NCBI GenBank assembly: GCA_003427395.1
Contig: BFEA01000202.1
Span: forward strand, 624,408-647,091
Direction of reading: 5' to 3'
Source: Chara braunii
Lineage: Eukaryota; Streptophyta; Charophyceae; Charales; Characeae
DNA length: 22,684 bases
Shown here: positions 9,898 through 18,744 of the stretch, piece by piece
Layout: each line of letters starts with the position of its first letter
How positions within the stretch are numbered: position 1 is the stretch's first letter
Notes under the pieces: model-generated
What the model was told of the DNA's origin: nothing
Databases searched by the model: none
Seen by the model: only the letters and a program-made list of their open reading frames with translations
Position numbers and translations under genes: made by a program

Positions 9898-10080
9898 ACG
9901 TCTCATAATAGAAGCCATTTTGAAGAGTCACATCCCACGAGTGAAAAGGCAGATTCACAAGCAAGAGTCATGTCTCAAAGGCAGAGTCACGTCTCATAAT
10001 GAAAAATCATATTGAAGAGTAACATCCCACGAGTAAAAGGGTAGTTGCACAAGCAAAAGTCGTGTTCCAGAGGCAGCAGT
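9898..10080 (+). repeat. 91-bp tandem repeat, two degenerate copies
   Basis: ACGTCTCATAAT starts at 9898 and again at 9989. Both are followed by matching stretches (ATCCCACGAGT, then GCAAAAGTC or GCAAGAGTC, then GAGGCAG or AAGGCAG). Period is 91 bp. Shorter cognate pieces (CAGTCAC) occur on both sides. Confidence 0.65.
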
Positions 10081-10210
10081 CACAGTCCACAGTCAACAGT
10101 CATGTTCACAAGTGAAAGTCGTGACTTAAGGGCCCAAGCAGCAGCAGACCAAAGGAAATTCGGGAAGGTTCCAGTCCTTGACATTCAGAAGCAGACAGGC
10201 CGTAGGAATG

Positions 10211-10222
10211 TGGTACCGGAAC
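10211..10222 (+). other. PBS-like dodecamer (weak candidate for element 2)
   Basis: TGGTACCGGAAC differs at one of twelve positions from the element 1 PBS. It is not preceded by the TCTGATTGCA end seen in families A and B, and would give a leader of about 1.2 kb, so this may be chance or an old remnant. Confidence 0.25.
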
Positions 10223-10725
10223 CAGCCAGATCCCAGAAAGCAGAGGCTGGCACGAGTTGAAGAGCATTCCAAGACTACAAAAGGACTGGCCAGCCTACCA
10301 TTTGGGAAGATGGCTCGTTCGCAAGAAGTGTGGAAGTGCTGGTGCACTTGTGCGCTGATGTGAGGGCCAGAGCGCTGAAGCCAGAGTGCTGCGCTAAGAG
10401 TGAGAGAGAGGAAGAAGACAGTGCTGGCAGGGAGAAGGCAGCCATAGCTGCGCCAGCGCAGGGTGTTATTGTTAGCAGTTAGTAGTAGACTTCAGAGGGA
10501 TTAGTAGAGTTGACAGTGCGTGTATTCAGAGTAGATCTTTGAGTGGAAGTTAGTGTGTGTGTGCATGCGTGTAGGCAGAGAAGATACAGCGAGGTCCTAG
10601 CTAGAGAGAAGACCAGCGAGGTCCTAGCTAGTGTGTGTGTGTGTGTGAAAGGAGGCCAGGAAGGTGAAGGGAAGGAGAAGGTTGGTGAGGGAATGAGAAG
10701 CCGGCAGCCATAGCTGACCGAAGGG

Positions 10726-10845
10726 TTGACCGGGAGAGTTGACCGGAGGTGTTGACCGGTGTTGACCGGAGTTGACCGGGGGTTGACCGGGAGTTGACCG
10801 CAGCATTGACCGGCGTTGACCAAGGCTTTGACCAAGACTTTGACC
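10726..10845 (+). repeat. Array of eleven TTGACC hexamers (W-box-like)
   Basis: TTGACC starts at 10726, 10739, 10752, 10762, 10772, 10783, 10794, 10806, 10816, 10828 and 10840, mostly followed by GG and spaced 10-13 bp. TTGACC fits the W-box core (TTGACY) bound by WRKY factors. A further copy is near 11013. It may be regulatory or merely a minisatellite. Confidence 0.7.
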
Positions 10846-10869
10846 AAGCTGGAGCCGGTAAAATCTCGC

Positions 10870-11440
10870 CAAGCCTTCAGCCTATCCCTCACCCTATGGA
10901 TGAGCACACACCCTGTGGTACTTGTTGAGTCCAGTCTGTTTGTCTCTTCTTTCTGCATCGAGTCTCTTCTGTCTAGGTGATAGTACTCTGTGGATGAAGG
11001 ATAGGGCCTTGTTGACCAAACCCACACGGGCTGAGTAGGGCTAAAGACTGTGTCTGACGACTCGACTGTCCCGGAGGACACGAACCCTCCCAAGGACCGG
11101 TACTGACCGGTGGGCTGCTCGGTGTGGCACGGTAGGCCCAAAATCCGAGTTGTGGGCTGCACAACAGGCCGTCTAAGTGTTGAGAGACCTGCTGATTGCG
11201 TCGTCCTGTCTGCGACGTTAAATAATTCCTGAGGAGTTACAGGGGGATCTCCTTAAATGCCTCCTGATCAGCAATAGGTCTAGTAGTGACAGCCATAGTA
11301 TAGGTCGAGGCTAGAGACCCTAGTTGGCAGGATCCCTGTCCAGATTCTGTGAGTTTTAGATTAAGTCAGTAAGTTGCCAGTCAGGGGGTTAGAATCTAAG
11401 TGGTGAGGAGTGGAATCGTTCTGATTGTGCACCTATCACC
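10870..11440 (+). other. Leader of element 2
   Basis: Homology to the element 1 leader is seen at 10870-10985 and again in the last 35 bases. The middle (about 10990-11400) is longer than in element 1 by roughly 320 bases. It contains GCCATAGT at 11292. The stretch GTTAGAATCTAAGTGGTGAG before the start is echoed in element 3 (TTAGGTCTTAAGTGGTGAGG), which ties the leaders of elements 2 and 3 together. Confidence 0.6.
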
Positions 11441-13288
11441 ATGGTGGACTTGCGTAGTGGGAAGAGCACTAGCCCCTACACCCAGGAGCAACAAGAGAAG
11501 ATGGCCGCCTTAGTGAGAGAAAATAAGGAAAGGAAGTTAAAGGCGATCACAGAGGAGCAGGCGGCGAAGAGGAAGAAGTTGGAGGAAGAGATGATGAGGA
11601 TTCAGCAGGAGGAAGAAGAAAAGAGAAAGGCTGCCGAAGAGGAAGCAGCAGAAGAAGAAGAAAAAGAGAAAAGACGTATAGGAGAGAAAGGAGAAAGTAG
11701 TGGCACAGCGAATGAGGACGCCGCAATGGAGAAGAAAATCGGTGAATGGATTGCTAATTTATCGTTGGGGGAAGATGAGGAGGCAGAGTTTTATGTGCCT
11801 CAGGATGAGAGGGATGCGTTAGCCAGTGAGCTAGCGGCAATGGGGGACCCTCTGGAACGGAGAGAAAGAGAAGAAGAGAAGAAGTTGGAGTGGAAACTGA
11901 GGATGAAGAGGGAGAAGAAGAGAAGGAGGGACGAAGTTAACAGGCTGACCGAGGAGGTGACAAAAGTAAGGGATTGTCGACAAGAGGTCCAGGCGCAGCC
12001 AAACATCTCTGCCAAAATGGAACAGATGTTGGGATATCTGGAAGTGTTGAGTGCGGCCTGGATGGAGGAGCGTCAAACCAATAAGGGTCAGGATGTGGCC
12101 CTAAGTGCCATGCGGTCAAGGTTTAGAGATTTTGCGCGCGATATGGTTACCCACGTTGGAGGCGAAGTTAGGCGATTGAGGGACAGCGTGGGGAAGTTCT
12201 GCAAGGGCGCCATCGAAGGTGCCAAAGCGATAGTCGCTGTAGAGGGTGAGGCCAGGGGTAAGGAGCCTGTTAAGCGTAAATTCCCAGATGCCTATGGGGG
12301 GAAGAAGGAGGAGAATTTTGATAACTGGGAGGCGAGTGTCAACAACTACGTTTACTTACAGCACATCCTAATTGAGGAACAAGTCCTCGTCGCCTTCCAG
12401 GCCCTCAAAGATGAAGCGGCCAGTTTTGTGAGATCCCTTGCGCGCGCAGCCGGTTGTGAAAACAACCTGGTTGCATACTCTAAGATCACCACCCTTCCTC
12501 AATTCTTCAAACTCCTGAGGGAGAGATTCGCTGAACCCAGGAGAGGCGTTAGAGCCTCTGACAAGTTACAGACTATTCACTCAAGACAGTGGAGGAGTGC
12601 GAGAGCATTCAAGGGCGTTATGGACAACTTGGTAGCCGTCCCAGACCATGGGGTTACTGAGCCCCAGTTGGTCCCCTTATTTTACTGTGCCATGCCAGAG
12701 CCCCTGCGTGGGCATTTCTTTGAGAGCTCTCAACAGGCCGACGTCACCTACGATGTGCTGAGTAGAGAGGTGGTCCTATATGAGTCAAAGTCCATGTCAG
12801 TGTCCACTTTCTGGCATAAGGACTTGGATAAGGGAAAGAAGTGGAAAGGCCGTACCATCTCTGGTCAAGTCAGGGCCAAGGATCATATGATCCTTACTTT
12901 AGAAGAAGGTGGTATTGATGAAGTCCCCTACAGTGAGATTGAGTGGGGGTTAGAGGAGGAGGACAGCAGCGTCGGGCAGGGGAGGTCCTATGCGGCTGTC
13001 GCGGTTGGAGGGAGGCCGCAAGGTAGAGGAGGAGGCCAGGGCCAAAGGGGCCAGGCCATGGGAGGCCGAGGACCGGGCGCACAGGGGGTTGGCGGACAAG
13101 GGAACCGCCAAGTGGGAGGTAGGGGTCAAGGTCCCCCGCCAAATCGTCAAGGTTCTTGTCGGTCCCCACCGCGACGAGGTGGAAGGCCACCTCAAGGAGG
13201 ATGGCACCCAGGCTTGCCACAGGGCGGGCCCTGGGAAGATTTGGGCTTGGGCCAACGCGTATGGGAGGAACGCGTGGACTTGGGTTAG
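11441..13288 (+). CDS. gag: Gag polyprotein of element 2, ending at a stop just before the zinc knuckle
   Basis: Gag builds the virus-like particle and binds element RNA. The start is the ATG in ACCATGG, conserved in all three elements, and gives 615 residues. Residues ~10-130 and ~145-190 are Glu/Lys/Arg-rich and predicted by eye to be coiled coil. The capsid-like region begins near residue 280 (KFPDAYGGKKEENFDNW) and runs to about 450, with LRERFAEP and the FYCAMPEPLRGHFFE stretch. A conserved WKGRTISGQ follows, then a Gly/Arg/Pro-rich tail (~525-605). TAG at 13286 falls directly before CVFC, the first half of a CX2CX4HX4C knuckle that remains readable in frame to TAA at 13409. Element 1 has a Gln codon near this place, so C-to-T change of CAA or CAG is likely. 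Without the knuckle, RNA packaging would be expected to fail, unless readthrough occurs. Confidence 0.85.
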   Translation: MVDLRSGKSTSPYTQEQQEKMAALVRENKERKLKAITEEQAAKRKKLEEEMMRIQQEEEEKRKAAEEEAAEEEEKEKRRIGEKGESSGTANEDAAMEKKIGEWIANLSLGEDEEAEFYVPQDERDALASELAAMGDPLERREREEEKKLEWKLRMKREKKRRRDEVNRLTEEVTKVRDCRQEVQAQPNISAKMEQMLGYLEVLSAAWMEERQTNKGQDVALSAMRSRFRDFARDMVTHVGGEVRRLRDSVGKFCKGAIEGAKAIVAVEGEARGKEPVKRKFPDAYGGKKEENFDNWEASVNNYVYLQHILIEEQVLVAFQALKDEAASFVRSLARAAGCENNLVAYSKITTLPQFFKLLRERFAEPRRGVRASDKLQTIHSRQWRSARAFKGVMDNLVAVPDHGVTEPQLVPLFYCAMPEPLRGHFFESSQQADVTYDVLSREVVLYESKSMSVSTFWHKDLDKGKKWKGRTISGQVRAKDHMILTLEEGGIDEVPYSEIEWGLEEEDSSVGQGRSYAAVAVGGRPQGRGGGQGQRGQAMGGRGPGAQGVGGQGNRQVGGRGQGPPPNRQGSCRSPPRRGGRPPQGGWHPGLPQGGPWEDLGLGQRVWEERVDLG

Positions 13289-13341
13289 TGTGTATTCTGT
13301 GGTGACCCGACCCATGTAATTAAATTTTGTCCTAAGTATAG

Positions 13342-16300
13342 ACAGGCCCGATGGGCTGCCCAACAGTCAAAAGGCAGCCGCCAGTTGCTGTCGCAACTGC
13401 CCCTACTTTAAGGCCATGTGGGGAAGCGAGCGCGCGCACACAGGAAACTCCCAAACCACATGAGCCTATGGCAGAGGTTGCAGGCCCGTGCCTAGATAGT
13501 TGTCTAGTGACTGCTTGTGTTAGCATCTCTCTAGGCACGTCCCTCACAGGTGTGGCAGAAGAGCTGAAGGAGAGGATGCAAGCCTGGGCCAAAATGAAGA
13601 AGGAGAGTAAGGGACAACTGATCTTGGTAGATGTAGAAGTGTTTAGAAGCAGAGTAGGGGCCCTTATAGACTCAAGGGCTACCCGCAGTTACATTAGCCG
13701 TAGGGCGCTGAAGAAGTTGAGGCTAGGATTAAGAGTCCAAAAGTTGGCAGACCCCATAGTCAGTGTCCTCGCAGACAACCGCACGATGCGAGTTGAGGAC
13801 TACGCAGAGGGAGTCCAGGCATACTTTCGCCTAGAGAAAGATGGGAAGGTGGAGAATCTCCATTCCCTGACTCTCCTCGTTCATGATGACCTTCCTTTCG
13901 ATATAGTGTTAGGAATGGATTGGGGAGAGGCAGCAGGGGCCACACTCCACTTGAGAGAGCATGAGTGTAGGCTCCCTAGTCTGTCAGGCGAGGTTAAGAC
14001 TGCCCGCCTGTTTCGTGTGTCCTGTGTAGATAACACCTTGGCACATTGCTGTCTCAGTGCTCCCACGTTCGCGCGACTAGTGAAAAATGAGCAGTTAGAG
14101 GATCAAGTCTTCGTAGTGTATGTGAAGCCTGTCACTGAGGTTAAGGAAGGAGATAGTTCCACAGACCCAACCATTGCCAAGCTGCTGGAGGAATTCAAAG
14201 ATTTGACTGAGTCGCAGACAGGAGTAGTGTCGCGACCCATCCAGCACAGGATAGAGATAGAGCCCAGTAGGACTCCTAAGGGAGCAGTCTACAGGATGTC
14301 CCCTAGAGAGTTAGAGGAGCTACGCAAGCAGTTAGACGAGCTCCTCGAGAAAGGTTGGATCAGGCCCAGTTCGTCTCCTTTTGGAGCACCAGTCCTATTT
14401 GTCCCCAAGAAGGAAGGAGAGCTTCGTATGTGTATAGACTATAGGGGTCTGAATGCGATTACTGTGAAGAATGTTGAACCGCTGCCCAGGATAGACGATC
14501 TTCTCGATCGGGTGCAGGGTTGTAAGTATTTCTCTAAGATAGATTTGAAGTCCGGATATCATCAGATAGAGATCCATCCTGATGACATGTACAAGACTGC
14601 GTTGTGGACTAGATATGGGCATTATGAGTTCATAGTGATGCCCTTTGGACTAACCAACGCGCCAACCACCTTTCAGCGTTGTATGAATGATCTGTTCAGA
14701 CCGTGGTTAGACAAGTTTGTAGTAGTCTATTTAGATGATATATTAGTTTTCAGTAGGACCCTCCAGGAGCACCAGGGTCATCTGAGGCAGGTCTTGGAGA
14801 AATTGAGATAGTCAAACTTCAAGATCAACGCGAAGAAGTGCGAGTGGGCCAAGACACAAGTCCTGTACTTGGGCCACGTGTTGGACGGAGATGGCATTAA
14901 GCCAGAGGACAGCAAGATAGCGGCAATTAGAGACTGGCCGACGCCCCGCACATTGACAGAGTTGCGGTCGTTTTTAGGCCTAGCTAACTACTATAGTAAG
15001 TTCGTAAGGAACTTCTCTACTATCGCCGCTCCCTTGCGCAGGTTGCTTAAGAAGGAAGAAATATGGTAATGGGACAAGGATTGTACGTCTGCGCTAAAGA
15101 GACTGAAGCGCGCGTTTATAGAATACCCTGTCCTCACAGTAGCTGATCCGTCCTTGCCCTTTGTCGTCACCACGGACGCGAGTCGGTATGGAATAGGCGC
15201 CGTGTTGCAGCAAGACGACGACAATGGCTATAGACCTGTAGAGTTCATGTTAGCGAGGATGCCCTCAGAGAAGGTTGCCACCTCGACGTATGAGAGAGAA
15301 CTCTACGCTCTCAGGCAGGCTCTAGAGCACTGGAAGCATTACCTGCTTGGGAGGCACTTCAAAGTGTATTCTGACCATGAGACGCTTAGATGGTTAAAGA
15401 CTCAGGCCAAGATGACACCTAAGTTGACTAGGTGGGCCGCGGAAATAGACCAGTATGACTTTGAGCTCAAGCCAGTGAAGGGCAAGTACAACGTAGTTGC
15501 GGATGCTCTGAGTAGGAGATCAGACTACTTTGGAGTCATAGTACACTATCTGGATATAGGGAGAGACCTGCAGGAGAAAGTGAGGCAAGCGTATGCACAG
15601 GACCCTATCTATAGCGATCTCCTAAAGAAAGTTAGAGAGGCCCCAGAGACTGAACCAGATTACCGCACTACAGACGGGTTGCTGTTTGAGAAGACTAACA
15701 TATTCGACCGTCTATGCGTTCCCAACAGCGAGGAGATCCACAATTTGATCCTAGGGGAATGCCACGATACAGAGGGACATTTTGGTTGGCAAAAGACTCT
15801 AGCCAATCTAATGCATGCGTATACCTGGCCAGGAATGAAGAATGACTGCATAGAGTATGTCTACAGTTGCAAAGTTTGCCAGAGGAACAAGACCACCACG
15901 CGTGCCCCTCTAGGTCTTCTCAGACCCTTGCCTATTCCTGATCAGCCGGGAGACTCAGTGTCCATAGACTTCATGGATATCCAAGTCAAGAGTAGACATG
16001 GTAAAAGCCAAGTCATGGTCATAGTCGACCGATTTAGCAAGTATGCAGTTTTTGTTCTTTTGCCTGCAGAGGCACGTACGGACTTAGTTATACGGAAGTT
16101 CTTTGATTTTTGGGTTAGTGAGAATGGAGTCCCATTGTCAATAGTTAACGATAGAGATAGTCGCTTCACCAGCCAGAACTGGCAAGAACTCATGAGAGTC
16201 TATGGGTCAAAGTTGCTGATGTCGTCTGGCCGCCATCCAGAGACTAACGGTCAGACCGAACAGATGAACAAGATCCTGCAGCAAGTTCTGCGCATGTACA

Positions 16301-17049
16301 TTAGACCTGATCAGATCGATTGGGACGAGATGTTGCCCAAGGTAGCCAGCGCGTACAACAACAACGTACATTTGTCTACCTGTCGCACTCCCGACGAACT
16401 ACACAAGTCCTTTAGACCACGCAGGCCGTTTGAAGGACTTAACCGGGATCAGATTCATAGGCTACCACCCGACACCAGGGAGTTTGCGATACAACACGAG
16501 AAAGAATTAGCTACCGTTATTGAAAACAAGGCCCAACACAGAATGATAGAACAGGTTAATAAGCATCGTCGCCCCTCGCAATTTCAGGTAGGCGACTTAG
16601 TCTGGGTCAAGTCTAAAGAGTTTGCATCTGAGGAGCACATCTCGCAGAAGTTACTACCTGCGTATAGAGGACCGTGGCCGGTTCTAGAAGTCAAGGGCGG
16701 AGAGGATGGGCCGTCCTGCACAATAGAGATTCCAGCACACCTCCACACTTATCCTGTATTCCATGCCTCAAAGTTGTTGCCGTGTGTCACAAGTCAACAA
16801 TTCCCCTTAAGAAGATTCATGATCCTGCCGGATATGGATGGAAGATATGACATTGACGGAATTGTAGATGAAGATGTGTTCAGGACAGGAGGTAGAGGTC
16901 GTCCACAGAAACAGTATAAGGTCCGGTTTGCTTATCAGGAACCGGAACACGACCGCTGGTTTACTAGAACAGAACTGCTAGAAACAGCTTCCGACATTGT
17001 CAGAGCCTATGAGCGTGATAAGAAGGGTAAAGGTCCTGCCTTGGACTGA
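13342..17049 (+). pseudogene. pol: pol of element 2: protease, RT, RNase H, integrase, chromodomain; two in-frame stops
   Basis: The frame is -1 to gag and open from 13342, overlapping the gag frame to 13411; the first ATG is 13351. Protease reads DSRAT at 13669, where the active-site Gly of DSG is replaced by Arg. RT runs from [18 protein letters not shown] to YLDD (14728-14739). TAG at 14809 sits in the connection after it, where the other elements have Glu. TAA at 15067 follows EEIW before RNase H. RNase H keeps TDAS (Asp at 15175), YEREL and YSDH. Integrase keeps the HX4H/CX2C zinc site, D (15967), D (16150) and E (16258) with D35E spacing. The C-terminus (about 16846-17022) looks like a chromodomain: YDIDGIVDED, QYKVRF, DRWF, then a helix ending in AYERD. 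The ORF after the second stop is 631 codons. All parts share one frame, so only the stops and the protease change separate it from an intact gene. Confidence 0.9.
13369..13373 (+). promoter_or_regulatory. Candidate -1 frameshift site at the gag/pol overlap (element 2)
   Basis: In the gag frame the codons are TCA AAA GGC. Slipping back one base on the AAAA run lets tRNA-Lys re-pair with AAA and enter the pol frame at AGG CAG CCG. Elements 1 (5090-5094) and 3 (21021-21025) have CA AAA G in the same phase at the same place. It is not a canonical X XXY YYZ heptamer, so function is inference. Confidence 0.4.
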
Positions 17050-17074
17050 AACATTCTCAGAGGACCTCGAATTT

Positions 17075-17087
17075 AGGACAGCGGGAG
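17075..17087 (+). other. Polypurine tract of element 2
   Basis: AGGACAGCGGGAG lies directly before the TG of the LTR at 17088 and follows GAGGACCTCGAATTT, as in element 1. This ties the LTR at 17088 to element 2 as its 3' LTR. Confidence 0.75.
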
Positions 17088-17900
17088 TGAAACGGTTTTC
17101 ACCTCTTTGCAGTAGCAGACGCAGATCCCAGGGTTCGACCCCTAGACCTTGCCCTACCTGTGTACAGTACCTGTGTAGACCCCGAGAGTTGAACCTGTGA
17201 CCTGTGTATTCGTAAACAGTTGGTAGGCTGTCATAGGTCCGTAGGTAGCGAGTTCCAGAAGTCTTAGCTGTAGCCCTTCTAGAAGGTCCGCAAGTGTGCA
17301 AGTGGGCAAGTGGTGAGTCAAGTGGTGGACTAACTGCAGTGCAATTGCAGTACGACCTCGGTAGGTTAGCAATGAGTCCCCACTAAGTCAGCGGTAAGGT
17401 TGAGTCAGTCCCAGTCCGGTTCAGCAAGTACCACAAGGGACTGTGAGCACCATGGGCCGATGGCAAAGGGCAGACCAACGAGTTTCAGAAGTATAAATGA
17501 AGAGGCAGCGCCCAGCCATTCATTGATTCCTGCGTGAGCCATGCGGAAGCGCTGCCACAGCGACTTGTGCAAGGAGGTCTGCAGTGAGCCCGAAGCTGAA
17601 GTGGGCGTGATAGAAGGAGCGTAGCATAGCGATAGGGTAGTTGCGGCCATATCCGCCATAGCTAGAGTTAGTGTGAGGTGTGTGTGTATGTGTGAGTGTT
17701 CAAAGTGACACGTGTGGGATATCCATGGTGATCCGGTGTATGTGAACAGTGAGTTGTTTGGGCGCTGAGTCGCCATAGCCAGTTGAAAGTGAACTCGTCT
17801 CTGGATGCCATATCTCTAAGTTTTGAGTGGGCGCATGTCGCCAGTTTTCTGCGCTACTGTTTACATGCATGAAAAGTGTGAATGAAAGCAAGTCTGATTG

Positions 17901-17902
<2 letters not shown>
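17088..17902 (+). repeat. 3' LTR of element 2 (family B, 815 bp)
   Basis: It begins TGAAACGG and ends TCTGATTGCA. It shares with family A the start, the end and the block around the TATA box, but otherwise differs. TATAAATG is at 17492-17499, followed by GAAGAGGCAGCG and CCAGCCATTCATT, also found in family A. GCCATAGC occurs at 17655 and 17772. The last 171 bases recur at 1-172. Confidence 0.85.
17492..17499 (+). promoter_or_regulatory. TATA box of the family B LTR
   Basis: TATAAATG is in the same sequence context as the family A box at 9265 (AGAAG before or nearby, AAGAGGCAGCG after). Transcription from it would run towards the TIR element and element 3. Confidence 0.55.
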
Positions 17903-17959
<57 letters not shown>

Positions 17960-17976
17960 TTATATATATGTATATA
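17903..17976 (+). repeat. TA microsatellite abutting the LTR
   Basis: An AT/TA dinucleotide run with a few G or T interruptions starts at the first base after the LTR terminus and reaches the TIR element. TATATATATATA also follows the TIR element at 18793, so the element appears inserted within the TA run. Confidence 0.9.
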
Positions 17977-18133
17977 CAGGGTTACCAGCCCGTACGTACG
18001 GAGGCCCCCGGGGGGACCTCCGTACTTTCGGGCGTTCGGGGTCCCGTACGGGGCCCGAACCCGACGGCGTTCGGCCCCCGCCAAAAAATATTTCGGGGGC
18101 TAAAAATAATTTTTTTTCTTCTGAATTTGTTTT

Positions 18134-18440
18134 TATGAGTTGTTTATGACGTGAGGTACATGCCCATAAATTTTCAAGTCATTTGGCTTAGCCAAATAAT
18201 AATTAAAAATCGTCAAAGATGGCGGCGTCAAAACGTGCTCGCCCACGTTTTTTTTCACTTTTTACTTTTTGTTTTCACTTTAGTTCGGGGTCTAAACAAT
18301 TTTATTATTTTTTAAAAAAATTTTAGTGGGTTTTGTATTATGTGAAGTACACATCTGTAAATTTTCAGGGCATTTAGCTATGCCAAAACAAGATGAAAAA
18401 TTGCCAAAGATGGCGGTGTCGAAAACATGCTCGCGCACTC
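18134..18440 (+). repeat. Two degenerate 191-bp-spaced copies inside the TIR element
   Basis: TAAATTTTCAAGTCATTTGG near 18167 recurs as TAAATTTTCAGGGCATTTAG near 18358, and CAAAGATGGCGGCGTC at 18214 recurs as CAAAGATGGCGGTGTC at 18405, a constant offset of 191. The inner part of the element therefore arose by tandem duplication. Confidence 0.7.
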
Positions 18441-18613
18441 ACTAAATTTAATTCTCTTTTTATTTTTATTTATTTTTATTGGTAGTATTTCTTCTGTGTA
18501 TTTTATTTTTATTTCAAATTTGGTAAGGAATTCAGACGTAATTCTCTGGCAAATCTTGTTTAATTTATTTTTCTCCACAACATATCTTTTTTTCAGATTT
18601 TTTTGATGACTTG

Positions 18614-18744
18614 TTTTTTTTTTTTTTTTTTTTTTTTTCGCGTTCGGCCCGAACGGCCGAACGCATCCCCAAGGGNTTTTTTTTTTTTTTTTTTTTTTTT
18701 TTGGGTCCGCGTTTGGCCCGAACGGCCGAACGCATCCCCAAGGG
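18614..18744 (+). repeat. 69-bp duplication of poly-T plus GC-rich palindrome, with an ambiguous base
   Basis: A T-run followed by 37 bases starting CGCGTTCGGCCC (18639-18675) is repeated at 18708-18744 with one mismatch. The single N of the window (18676) sits at the joint. Both copies contain self-complementary GTTCGGCC/GGCCGAAC sequence. It may be a real duplication or a consensus error. Confidence 0.65.

Larger units (their letters stand above)
9741..10869 (+). other. Unassigned sequence between element 1 and the recognisable part of element 2
   Basis: I find no gene with family resemblance and no match to the family B LTR that ends element 2. The stretch is rich in short repeats of GAGTCAC/CAGTCAC type and has a TACAAAAGG (about 10277) that could be a weak TATA. 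It carries GCCATAGC at 10441 and 10707 and GT-rich tracts near 10553 and 10630. The part after about 10370 resembles R/U5-leader sequence in composition, so a diverged 5' LTR may be hidden here. Its borders cannot be set by eye. Confidence 0.4.
10870..17902 (+). mobile_element. Element 2: best-preserved Ty3/Gypsy chromovirus-type copy, 5' end unresolved
   Basis: From about 10870 the leader matches element 1 (GCCTATCCC, TTCTGTCTAGG). Gag, pol and PPT then follow with full-length homology, ending in an 815-bp family B LTR (17088-17902). The coding part has three in-frame stops (13286, 14809, 15067) and no clear frameshift, far fewer lesions than element 1. A 5' copy of the family B LTR is not present between 9741 and the gag, so the left end was lost, replaced, or belongs to another LTR type. 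The start given is where homology becomes visible, not a true end. Confidence 0.85.

Noticed and set aside
9736-10363. Short + strand ORFs after element 1 as host exons
   Set aside because: They lie in tandem repeats, overlap in several frames, and have no domain-like or splice-site support.
10601-10650. GT-rich tract and CGAGGTCCTAGCTAG repeat as a possible origin or attachment site
   Set aside because: Only two copies of the repeat (about 10588 and 10617) beside a simple GT run; nothing more specific can be supported.
10479-11162. 227-codon antisense ORF across the TTGACC array
   Set aside because: The array has a period not tied to codons, the protein is low-complexity, and nothing resembles a known family.
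17088-17902. Reading this LTR as the 5' LTR of element 3
   Set aside because: The PPT of element 2 abuts it on the left, and no PBS follows on the right, where a TA repeat begins at once. A shared LTR from recombination cannot be fully excluded.
17882-18149. ORFs encoding alternating Tyr-Ile across the TA repeat and the TIR end
   Set aside because: They are translations of a dinucleotide microsatellite, found in several frames and on both strands.
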